From JANSWP01 sp041941305 (GTDB lineage Bacteria; Bacteroidota; Bacteroidia; Chitinophagales; Saprospiraceae): a stretch of DNA of 10,451 nt. The number at the start of each line of letters is the position of its first letter. Within the stretch, counting starts at the first letter, position 1. The stretch lies in contig JBGTQJ010000114.1 in the NCBI GenBank assembly GCA_041941305.1, positions 1-10,451 of the forward strand, given 5' to 3'. A model generated the notes under the pieces. It was not told the origin of the DNA, did not search any database, and saw nothing but the letters and a program-made list of their open reading frames with translations. Both the position numbers and the translations under genes were made by a program. Positions 1-6,331 of this stretch are shown in pieces.

Positions 1-50
1 TTTGATTATTCATAATTGCCTAATTCAGGTCAACCTATTTTAGGCATGGA

Positions 51-210
51 CAGGTTCTGGGTTCTGGTTTTTGGGTTGGTTTCTGGATTGCTGGTTGCGC
101 TGCTTAATTGCTAACACCATTTTGCAGCCCTTCTTGCTTGGCGCAATGGTATCAGCAATACTCATCAAACCAGCGCTCATTTCCCAGCACCCAGCAAACC
201 AGCACCCAGG
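51..210. repeat. Long nested imperfect inverted repeat upstream of the esterase gene
   Basis: Seen directly: the left arm (about 51-94) is rich in CTGG/TTGGG words and the right arm (about 183-210) is made of CCAGCACCCAG-type words, which are approximate reverse complements. Between them are smaller arms in nested order: GCGCTG at 97-102 against CAGCGC at 171-176, ATTGCTAACACCATT at about 107-121 against AATGGTATCAGCAAT at about 145-159, then GC-GCC against GGC-GC near the centre, with an apical loop near 130-139. The nesting suggests a fold-back of roughly 160 nt rather than scattered chance pairs. The right arm ends about 20 bp before the ATG at 230, so a transcript from upstream would carry it in its 5' leader. 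It could be a degenerate palindromic intergenic element or a leader structure; the sequence does not decide. Confidence 0.5.
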
Positions 211-229
211 CAACAAGTAACATAATATC

Positions 230-1498
230 ATGAAAAATATAATCAAATTGTCTTTTCTGCTTTTAATTGCGAATCTAAATTGTACGGTAAAACCAGCGTC
301 CCAAATTGTGGAAGATCAGCATCCAATCGAGGGTTTAAAAGGTTGGTTGTTAGTTGAAGAAGATGATAGGGTGCCTATACAAAACTTGGATTTTTCTAAA
401 AAAGCATTGACCAAATCTCAGTCAAGTACTGCGATAAAACTCCTTCATGCTGACAAACAAAATCAAATGGTTAAAAAGTATGGCGCTCAATGGGATAGTA
501 GGGAGTTGATTTATAAAGATTTCAAAATGCCCTTTTATTATCAAATATTTGGGGAAGCGCCTGCTGATGGGAGAAGTTTGTTTATTTCTATGCATGGTGG
601 CGGTGGTGCACCTTCTTCTGTCAATGACCAACAATATGAAAATCAACAACATCTATATGATTCAACAATGATTAACCTGGAAGGTGTTTATCTTGCACCA
701 AGGGCGCCTACGAATACCTGGAATTTATGGCATCAGAGTCATATAGATGAGTTGTTTAATATTTTGATTCAACTGGCAGTTGTCAAAGAAAATGTGAATC
801 CGAATAAAGTTTATTTGCTCGGTTATTCGGCTGGTGGGGATGGTGTTTATCAGTTGGCACCGAGATTGGCAGATCGGTTGGCGGCAGCTTCCATGATGGC
901 TGGACATCCCAATGATGCATCCCCCTTGAGTCTTCGAAATCTGCCGTTTGCCATTCACATGGGTGCTGATGATGAGGCTTACAATAGAAATAAGGTGGCA
1001 AAAGAATGGGGAGATAAATTAGCGGCATTACAATCCGAGGATACCAAAGGATACATCCATGATGTTCAAATTCATCCTGGAATGGGGCATTGGATGAAGC
1101 GAAAAGATAGTGTAGCTCTGCCCTGGATGACCAATTATAAACGAAATCCCATTCCCCAAAAAGTAGTTTGGCAGCAAAGTGGTCGGCATCATTCCAACTT
1201 TTATTGGGTACAAACGCCCGACTCTTTGATTCAAAGTAAAGCAGAAATTCGAGTGACTTATCACCCTGAACTCAATGAAATCCATATAGAAGAAAACTAT
1301 GCTGAGGTAATTGAAATATTGGTGAATGATGAAATGTTGGATTTGGATAAGGAAGTTACTGTTCGATATAAAAATGAGGTGGTCAAAAAGGGAATATTTA
1401 ACAGAACTATCCTGAATATTTATGAGACGTTGGTTGATAAAGGGGATAAAAACCTGGCTTTTCTGTGTTTAATTTCTGTTGAGGATAAACGAAAGTGA
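230..1498 (+). CDS. Exported alpha/beta-hydrolase, esterase / PHB-depolymerase-like
   Basis: The 422-residue product begins with a signal-like segment (basic residues 2-6, hydrophobic 7-16). Cys18 follows it, but the preceding residues (N-L-N) make a poor lipobox, so periplasmic export by signal peptidase I or an atypical lipoprotein are both possible. The mature part shows an alpha/beta-hydrolase fold: an oxyanion-hole loop MHGGGG at 121-126, the nucleophile elbow GYSAGG at 198-203 (Ser200), an acid in GADDEA (Asp247 or Asp248) and a catalytic His in GMGHW (His287). That order and spacing match carboxylesterases of the poly(3-hydroxybutyrate)-depolymerase/feruloyl-esterase type. A Trp/His-rich segment (VVWQQSGRHH, 312-321) and about 100 further residues form a beta-rich C-terminal extension. 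The substrate cannot be read from sequence. The gene stands alone: a long inverted repeat lies upstream and a hairpin just downstream. The ATG at 230 places the signal peptide at the N-terminus; no Shine-Dalgarno motif precedes it. Confidence 0.85.
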   Translation: MKNIIKLSFLLLIANLNCTVKPASQIVEDQHPIEGLKGWLLVEEDDRVPIQNLDFSKKALTKSQSSTAIKLLHADKQNQMVKKYGAQWDSRELIYKDFKMPFYYQIFGEAPADGRSLFISMHGGGGAPSSVNDQQYENQQHLYDSTMINLEGVYLAPRAPTNTWNLWHQSHIDELFNILIQLAVVKENVNPNKVYLLGYSAGGDGVYQLAPRLADRLAAASMMAGHPNDASPLSLRNLPFAIHMGADDEAYNRNKVAKEWGDKLAALQSEDTKGYIHDVQIHPGMGHWMKRKDSVALPWMTNYKRNPIPQKVVWQQSGRHHSNFYWVQTPDSLIQSKAEIRVTYHPELNEIHIEENYAEVIEILVNDEMLDLDKEVTVRYKNEVVKKGIFNRTILNIYETLVDKGDKNLAFLCLISVEDKRK

Positions 1499-1507
1499 AT
1501 GTATTTC

Positions 1508-1552
1508 GCAGAGTCCTCTCTTAAACCCTATCCCAAAGGCGAGAGACTCTGC
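1508..1552 (+). terminator. Terminator-like hairpin after the esterase gene
   Basis: GCAGAGTCCTCTC at 1508-1520 pairs with GAGAGACTCTGC at 1541-1552, giving a 12-bp stem with one bulged C and a 20-nt loop. It begins 10 bp after the esterase stop codon at 1498. The downstream sequence (TTATTACT) is only weakly T-rich, so intrinsic termination is plausible but not certain. The loop holds TTAAACCC, part of a 14-mer that recurs near 10000. Confidence 0.45.
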
Positions 1553-1773
1553 TTATTACTCCATGAAAATAAAAATGACAATAAAAATGAAAATAATGTG
1601 CGTGCCACGTAAAAATTCAGCATTTTCATTTTAACGTAACCAACACTGTCTCCAAATGGAACGCACCGTGTTCGTTTCGCTAGACACTCCTTGATACGGT
1701 GGGAATTTGGGATAAAGACTCGGACGGAACGGAAATAAGTTTTAGTTTTAGAAGCTCTTAGTTTATAATTGAA
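1553..1773. other. Non-coding gap with a short tandem repeat and a small inverted repeat
   Basis: No credible reading frame is seen here. A 12-nt unit, AATAAAAATGA plus C or A, occurs twice in tandem at 1568-1591 and is followed by a partial copy. CACCGT at 1664-1669 and ACGGTG at 1696-1701 form a 6-bp inverted repeat with a 26-nt spacer inside a locally GC-richer patch (about 1660-1735). No clear Bacteroidota promoter (TTTG then TAnnTTTG at the usual spacing) was found ahead of the next gene. Confidence 0.4.
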
Positions 1774-2451
1774 ATGTTGAATAATATTTATATGGAAAAT
1801 TTTATTGATTTACCAAGCCCAGAATCAACTCATTATGTAGGGGTTGTCTATTTTTTTTACAAAGAAGGAGAAGAATTTTTTCTGATGGTAAAAAATAAAG
1901 ACATTATTAGAAACCTCATTAATAACAAACTGCCCGGAGGGAAAAGCAACGCAGAATATGAAGATAATCAGGTCTATAAAGATACGCTGTTTGCCACCCT
2001 GGATAAATTAAATTTTGACAGGGACAAGACTTGGAGATTCATCTTTAAAAACGAAAAAAGGAGAAATTCATTATACGGGCAGGAGGAGGAAAAAGAACAT
2101 CTATTGCATATTTCCAGAACGCTTGTAATGGAATGTATAGAAGTATTGGGGTATTATCCGGTTGATACAGCACCAACTGTTGTAGCTATTGTTGAAAAAG
2201 GCCTACATACTCAATACTTTTTGGAAATTAAAGAATTTATGGACTCCTCTGGCGAAACAGTATTGATACCAAACAATTTGGATTCTTTTAAACCACTGGA
2301 TTTGGATGTGATTGAAACGAGAATTCACGTGAATGTCAATAATTATAGACAACTAATCAATTCTCATAAGCTTCCTCTGGAAAAATTCTTACTGAAATCG
2401 GGTAGGATAAATATGGAAAATCTAAGTCAAGGAGATGATGAGGATATTTAA
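1774..2451 (+). CDS. Nudix-like fold protein with degenerate Nudix box, function unknown
   Basis: The 225-residue protein is not a family I can name. Residues 20-57 read like the first half of a Nudix domain: a hydrophobic strand (YVGVVYFFYKEGEEFFLMVK) followed by LPGGK at 53-57, the usual entry to the Nudix box. The following helix, where active Nudix hydrolases carry the metal-binding REx2EE pattern, instead reads DTLFATLDKLNF (70-81), so the catalytic glutamates appear absent. Later comes a strand-like segment (PTVVAIVEKG, 134-143) and a very acidic C-terminus (QGDDEDI). This would suit a non-catalytic ligand-binding or regulatory role, but no helix-turn-helix is evident. The start could also be the Met at 1792, six codons later. 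It converges on the permease gene with only 10 bp between stop codons. Being a coding gene is well supported by length and composition; the Nudix relation is an inference from motif shape. Confidence 0.75.
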   Translation: MLNNIYMENFIDLPSPESTHYVGVVYFFYKEGEEFFLMVKNKDIIRNLINNKLPGGKSNAEYEDNQVYKDTLFATLDKLNFDRDKTWRFIFKNEKRRNSLYGQEEEKEHLLHISRTLVMECIEVLGYYPVDTAPTVVAIVEKGLHTQYFLEIKEFMDSSGETVLIPNNLDSFKPLDLDVIETRIHVNVNNYRQLINSHKLPLEKFLLKSGRINMENLSQGDDEDI

Positions 2452-2461
2452 TAGACTTAGA

Positions 2462-4909
2462 TCACTCCTCTCTCAATGCCCTAACAGGATTCTCCACCGT
2501 TGCCTTAAAAGTCTGCAAATAAATAGTCCCAATCAACAAGCCAAAAATCGAAACAAAAGCGGCTAAATAAACCATTGGTGAAATGTCAATGGTATAAGCA
2601 AAATGCTGTAACCACTCTGAAACCCGGTGATAACTGATTGGAATACCGACTAGTGCGGCAATCAATAAAATCCACAAATATTCCCTCCCTATCAACATTG
2701 TCAAATTCGTTAAATTGGCACCAATGACTCTTCTAATCGCCAATTCCTTTGATCGTGTTTTCAATGCATATGCGACCAATCCTGCCAAACCCATAAAGGA
2801 AATTAAAATAGCGATGACAGACAAGATGCTCAATAATTGAAGTTGAACCCGGTCCTGCTGGTAGAGTTGATTGAACAATTCATCCAGGAAGGAATACTCC
2901 AGGGCATAGGGAAATAAATCATTCCATACACTTTTTATATTGGCAATGGTCGTTTGGAGATTTTGAGTTTCTACTTTGATTAAAACATTAGACAGCCAAA
3001 TCGGCTCAATCGTTAATAATAAAGGGTCCACTTTATTCCGGAGGGACTCCTGATGATAATTTTTGATAATGCCAGTAATGGGTCCAAAAGGCAATTTGAA
3101 ATTTCCAATGCTCCAATTGATTTGCTGTCCAATGGCCTCAGAAGGATCCTTCCAGCCCAATTGTTTCATTGCCGTTTCATTGATCAAATATTTTTTGGGC
3201 GTATCCGCTAAATATTGTTGAGGCGTAAAAGTATCAGTATAAGTCGGTGTTTTTTCTAAAGTTTCATTCGCTGTAAAATCTTCCCCTGCCAATAATTCTA
3301 TTTCCATCATTTCTATAAAATCGGGGTCAATGATTTGTATATCCATCATGGGTATTTGGTCTTCCGTTTGGTTTACCCCATGAATTAATACGGGGCCGAC
3401 ATCTCTAATTTCACTGGAAGGTATCTGCATACAAGCCGTTACTTGCTGAACGCCTGAAATTTCTTTTAATCGATTTTTGAGGGTGATATAATTATCAACT
3501 ACTTTACCAGGCACACTCGGTATTGTCAGAATTTGTTCTGATTTTAGACCTAAGTTCTTATTATTGATATACCTGAATTGTTGCCAGGCTATCAAGGCAC
3601 TCCCGATTAAAATAATGGTTGCACAAAATTGGATGGCAATCATCCCTCTTTTGACATTGATGCCGTTCGAAGGGCTTTTCATCGACCAATGATTCCCTTG
3701 TTTAATAATTTGTAGCATCTTCATTGAAGTGGCTACCAGTGCTGGTAGAATGCCTGCCAATAGTCCTGTTAGAAAGGCCATGCCAACCAATACAGCAATA
3801 AAATAGGGTAGAGGAGGAATCAATTGAATACCTGTTAAATTACTAAAAGTAGGAAATATAAGAACTGCCAATAAGCTCCCAAAAACCAATGCCGTCAAAC
3901 TATAAATAATCGATTCTGTAAAAGAAAAAAAGATCAAATTTCCCTTTGAAGCACCCAATACTTTTCGAACCCCCATTTCTTTTCCTCTGCTCATTGCCAA
4001 AGCAGCACTTAGATTGGCAAAATTCACCAATGCGATTAACCAAACAAATAAGCCAACCCAGAAAAATACTGCGATGTACATTGATTGCCCATTGGGTTTG
4101 ATTTCTCTGGCTAAATTGGATTGTAAATGAATGTCTTGCAGTGATTGAAATGGAAAAGCAATAAATGCTGAGTCCTCATATTTTGCGACAAAATCATCCA
4201 TTTTTGCTTCTACTTGTTCAATAGAAGCCCCCTCTACAAATAAAGTATAAATATAAGCCCATCCTGTTCGCTCTTCATCACTGCCAAAAGAAAACAATAG
4301 GTCCATTGGAATATGGGTGTTCACAGGCAAATCTTCCATCACCCCTGTGACCTTAAAGTTTTTTTCTTCGGCGGAATAATCACCTGTAATCATCAATTCC
4401 TTACCAATAACATCGGTAGTACCAAAGTATTTTTTAGCCAATGTTTCGGTCAAAACAGCTGAGTTGGGATTTGCTAAAGCAGTTTTAGGGTTTCCTGTAA
4501 TTAAGGGCAATGTAAATACTTCAAAAACCGCTGCATCCGTAATATAGGCGTGTTTGGGTTTAAACCTTTGGTCGTTTATACGGATGTATTTTTGCTCCTT
4601 ATTCTGAAATCGAATTAGCTTTTCAATTTCAGGAATGTCTTTGGGCAATTCATTTATGAAATCATTGGGGATCCTGGCAAATTGTACGGCATAACCAGCT
4701 TGATTGTTGAAGCTATAAGTAGGTCGATAAATGCGACCCGCTTTTTCGTGAAAAGATTCGTAAGTGGTCTCCTGATACAAATAAGTCACCACCAAGATGA
4801 TGGTTGCAAAAGCGATGGCTAAACCCAAAATATTCAAACTGCCGTATTGCCAGTTTTTTTGGAAATTTCGAATGGCGCTTTTGATGGGTATGGAAAGCTG
4901 ATTTGACAT
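2462..4909 (-). CDS. FtsX/MacB-family ABC transporter permease (two-unit)
   Basis: From the ATG at 4909 the product is 815 residues. It has the duplicated architecture of this inner-membrane family: TM1 at about 23-45, a periplasmic MacB-PCD-type domain (46-275), three TM helices (277-301, 329-355, 368-392), another TM (421-442), a second periplasmic domain (443-683) and three final TM helices (690-716, 742-763, 780-800). Both halves carry the cytoplasmic coupling motif after an FtsX helix, EMGVRKVLGAS at 311-321 and ELAIRRVIGAN at 722-732, and the end, NPVRALREE, is typical. The frame can be opened to a TTG at 5005, directly after a stop. The family normally starts just before the IRNFQKNW...LNILGLAIAF segment, so the ATG at 4909 is preferred. 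Such permeases work with a LolD/MacB-like ATPase in lipoprotein handling, efflux or mechanotransmission. No ATPase gene lies nearby, so substrate and partner are unknown. Confidence 0.93.
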   Translation of the reverse strand: MSNQLSIPIKSAIRNFQKNWQYGSLNILGLAIAFATIILVVTYLYQETTYESFHEKAGRIYRPTYSFNNQAGYAVQFARIPNDFINELPKDIPEIEKLIRFQNKEQKYIRINDQRFKPKHAYITDAAVFEVFTLPLITGNPKTALANPNSAVLTETLAKKYFGTTDVIGKELMITGDYSAEEKNFKVTGVMEDLPVNTHIPMDLLFSFGSDEERTGWAYIYTLFVEGASIEQVEAKMDDFVAKYEDSAFIAFPFQSLQDIHLQSNLAREIKPNGQSMYIAVFFWVGLFVWLIALVNFANLSAALAMSRGKEMGVRKVLGASKGNLIFFSFTESIIYSLTALVFGSLLAVLIFPTFSNLTGIQLIPPLPYFIAVLVGMAFLTGLLAGILPALVATSMKMLQIIKQGNHWSMKSPSNGINVKRGMIAIQFCATIILIGSALIAWQQFRYINNKNLGLKSEQILTIPSVPGKVVDNYITLKNRLKEISGVQQVTACMQIPSSEIRDVGPVLIHGVNQTEDQIPMMDIQIIDPDFIEMMEIELLAGEDFTANETLEKTPTYTDTFTPQQYLADTPKKYLINETAMKQLGWKDPSEAIGQQINWSIGNFKLPFGPITGIIKNYHQESLRNKVDPLLLTIEPIWLSNVLIKVETQNLQTTIANIKSVWNDLFPYALEYSFLDELFNQLYQQDRVQLQLLSILSVIAILISFMGLAGLVAYALKTRSKELAIRRVIGANLTNLTMLIGREYLWILLIAALVGIPISYHRVSEWLQHFAYTIDISPMVYLAAFVSIFGLLIGTIYLQTFKATVENPVRALREE

Positions 4910-5027
4910 TGGGTGTAATATTAGTTGTTTTTTACCTGTCCGCTGAATAAATGAATTTTGTCCATTTCTGTTTACTTCATACCCTTGTTTTGATGAAAGG
5001 TTCAACTATTAGTATATTTCAGTTTGG

Positions 5028-5061
5028 TTTGCATCATATATCGTACTATCAATAAAATTTG
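5028..5061 (+). promoter_or_regulatory. Possible Bacteroidota-type promoter for the SRPBCC gene
   Basis: TTTG at 5028-5031 and TAAAATTTG at 5053-5061 resemble the -33 (TTTG) and -7 (TAnnTTTG) elements of Bacteroidota housekeeping promoters, but the -7 element is one base off register and the spacer (about 21-22 nt) is at the long end. It sits 18 bp before the ATG at 5080, in the divergent interval between the permease and the SRPBCC gene. Confidence 0.25.
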
Positions 5062-5079
5062 TGTTTAAATTATCTAAAT

Positions 5080-5520
5080 ATGAAATTCAAAGGTTCAATC
5101 GAAATTACAAAATCAAGGGAAGAAGTAGTAAAATACTTTGAGGATCCAAAATACCTCAAAGAGTACCAAGATGGATTTGTGAGCAAAGAGCTTGTCAGTG
5201 GAACGGCAGGTAAAGAAGGAGCTGTATCAAAAATGATGTATAAATATGGAAAACGGGATATGGAGTTGACGGAAACCATCCTCACCAATAATTTACCTGA
5301 ATACTTCGAATCCAGTTACCATCATATACATATGGACAACTTTATGAGATGTAAATTTATCTCCTTAGATGACAACAGGACCAGATACGAGTATGAATTT
5401 GAATATACACGTATCAATTGGGTGATGCCAAAACTCATCGCGATTCTATTTCCGGGGATGTATCGAAAACAAGGAGAAAAATGGATGAAACAGTTTAAAG
5501 AATTTGTAGAAAGGCAATAA
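5080..5520 (+). CDS. SRPBCC (START-like) superfamily protein
   Basis: The 146-residue product has the order of a small SRPBCC/polyketide-cyclase-like helix-grip domain: an N-terminal strand (MKFKGSIEIT) followed by SREEVVKYFEDPKYLKEYQDGF (11-32), where the pattern of an early helix and 'd..y...w/y..gf' is typical. Antiparallel strands follow (KMMYKYGKRDMELTETIL, 51-68; RTRYEYEFEYTRINW, 100-114), then a long C-terminal amphipathic helix (GEKWMKQFKEFVERQ, 132-146). This fold makes a hydrophobic pocket for lipids or small molecules; the ligand cannot be told. The same frame reaches a TTG at 5059, but the ATG at 5080 begins exactly at the first strand and is preferred. The gene is divergent from the ABC permease and is followed by a dense cluster of inverted repeats. 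There is no signal peptide, so the product should be cytoplasmic. Confidence 0.8.
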   Translation: MKFKGSIEITKSREEVVKYFEDPKYLKEYQDGFVSKELVSGTAGKEGAVSKMMYKYGKRDMELTETILTNNLPEYFESSYHHIHMDNFMRCKFISLDDNRTRYEYEFEYTRINWVMPKLIAILFPGMYRKQGEKWMKQFKEFVERQ

Positions 5521-5548
5521 TGAACGCAAGTTGCAAGCAATAATCCTC

Positions 5549-5567
5549 GCCGTGCCGTTGGCACGGC
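5549..5567. repeat. 8-bp GC-rich hairpin (palindrome cluster, part 1)
   Basis: GCCGTGCC at 5549-5556 and GGCACGGC at 5560-5567 are perfect reverse complements around a GTT loop. Flanking TCCT and AGGA can extend the stem with bulges. It starts 29 bp after the SRPBCC stop codon and has no following T-tract. Confidence 0.75.
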
Positions 5568-5575
5568 TCGAAGGA

Positions 5576-5625
5576 GGTTTAAGGGGAGAAACAGGCTGGT
5601 TCCAGCCTGTTTCTCCCCTTAAACC
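5576..5625. repeat. Near-perfect 50-bp palindrome, 24-bp arms
   Basis: The arms at 5576-5599 and 5602-5625 are exact reverse complements over all 24 positions, with only TT between them. The left arm begins GGTTTAAGGGGAG and ends CAGGCTGG. No run of T follows on either strand, so a classical intrinsic terminator is unlikely, although a stem this strong would affect transcripts from either side. Arms that match without a single mismatch suggest recent origin or active maintenance, as in mobile palindromic intergenic elements. It is flanked by other hairpins at 5549-5567 and 5634-5650. Confidence 0.9.
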
Positions 5626-5633
5626 CATCGTGA

Positions 5634-5650
5634 GCGCAGCATTGCTGCGC
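5634..5650. repeat. 7-bp GC-rich hairpin (palindrome cluster, part 3)
   Basis: GCGCAGC at 5634-5640 pairs with GCTGCGC at 5644-5650 around an ATT loop. Immediately after, CGAAC (5650-5654) and GTTCG (5662-5666) give a further 5-bp inverted repeat. Both belong to the same inverted-repeat cluster between the SRPBCC and DUF1801 genes. Confidence 0.7.
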
Positions 5651-5669
5651 GAACTTCGATTGTTCGTAC

Positions 5670-5689
5670 CTTGAATTAATTAATTCAAG
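5670..5689. promoter_or_regulatory. Perfect 20-bp palindrome before the DUF1801 start
   Basis: CTTGAATTAATTAATTCAAG is its own exact reverse complement and ends 7 bp before the GTG start at 5697. With no loop it is better suited to binding a dimeric protein on DNA than to folding in RNA. It could be an operator for the DUF1801 gene or the edge of the palindromic element next to it; no cognate regulator gene is in view. Confidence 0.45.
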
Positions 5690-5696
5690 TTAGCAG

Positions 5697-6158
5697 GTGG
5701 CAGAATTAAAAATAAATCAAAACCCAAAGGTGGAACAAAAGTTTAGTGCTTATCCAAAAGAGATAAAGCCCAAATTGGATTTATTACGTACTCTTATACT
5801 CGAAACGGCATCAGAAAATCAATTGATTGAAGAAATCGAGGAAACGCTCAAGTGGGGAGAACCCAGCTATTTGACCAAAAAAGGAAGTACGATTCGAATT
5901 GATTGGAAGTCCAAAACACCCAATCAATATGCGATGTATTTCAAATGCACTTCTAAGTTAGTTCCAACTTTCAAAGAAGTTTTTGGAGATATCTTCAAAT
6001 ACGAAAATAACCGAGCAATCCTATTTGATTTGGACGATGAAGTTCCCAAGATGGAATTAAAAGCATGTATTGGCTCTGCATTGCAATACCATTCGGTTAA
6101 AACACAACCTAATCTTGGAATCGTAAAGCCATATGCATCTATTGAGATAGAAAAGTGA
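5697..6158 (+). CDS. DUF1801 (YdhG-like) domain protein
   Basis: The 153-residue product matches the layout of the DUF1801 family: an opening helix ending in SAYPKEIKPKLDLLRTLI (17-34), then a region with the hallmark WGEPSY at 53-58, and a strand-rich centre (STIRIDWK, QYAMYFKC). A segment about growing side chains, ENNRAILFDLDDEVP, precedes the last helix. Biochemical function is not established for the family; it is cytoplasmic, with no signal or TM segment. The start is unusual. The next in-frame Met is residue 80, too late for the domain, so GTG at 5697, two codons after an in-frame stop, is the only sensible start seen. The 20-bp palindrome ends 7 bp before it. The native start region may have been replaced by the neighbouring repeat cluster. 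The gene may be transcribed separately from the following flavoprotein gene, 173 bp away. Confidence 0.8.
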   Translation: MAELKINQNPKVEQKFSAYPKEIKPKLDLLRTLILETASENQLIEEIEETLKWGEPSYLTKKGSTIRIDWKSKTPNQYAMYFKCTSKLVPTFKEVFGDIFKYENNRAILFDLDDEVPKMELKACIGSALQYHSVKTQPNLGIVKPYASIEIEK

Positions 6159-6331
6159 TTATACGATAGGTTAATACTGAACATCCTGTCGTCAGACTTC
6201 CACAAACAAAATTTACATTTTTCACCCTGTCCAAAAAATAAATTTCTAATTTAGTCCAATACTACCTGAAAAAATAAACCTCTTTTCGAATTTTCTGTTG
6301 AGCAAATATTATTCTAAAAAAAAATATTTAG

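Noticed and set aside
40..246. Minus-strand reading frame across the left inverted repeat
   Set aside because: Its composition follows the repeat sequence, no motif is recognisable and it runs into the start of the esterase gene.
4910..5005. N-terminal extension of the permease to a TTG at 5005
   Set aside because: The TTG follows directly after an in-frame stop and the 32 added residues are polar and unlike the family, which normally starts just before the first TM helix as the ATG at 4909 does.
5059..5079. Seven-codon TTG-start extension of the SRPBCC gene
   Set aside because: The ATG at 5080 starts exactly at the first beta strand; the upstream codons overlap the possible promoter.
5576..5625. 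The 50-bp palindrome as an ordinary intrinsic terminator
   Set aside because: No T-run follows the stem on either strand and the arms are far longer than needed; a palindromic repeat explains it better.
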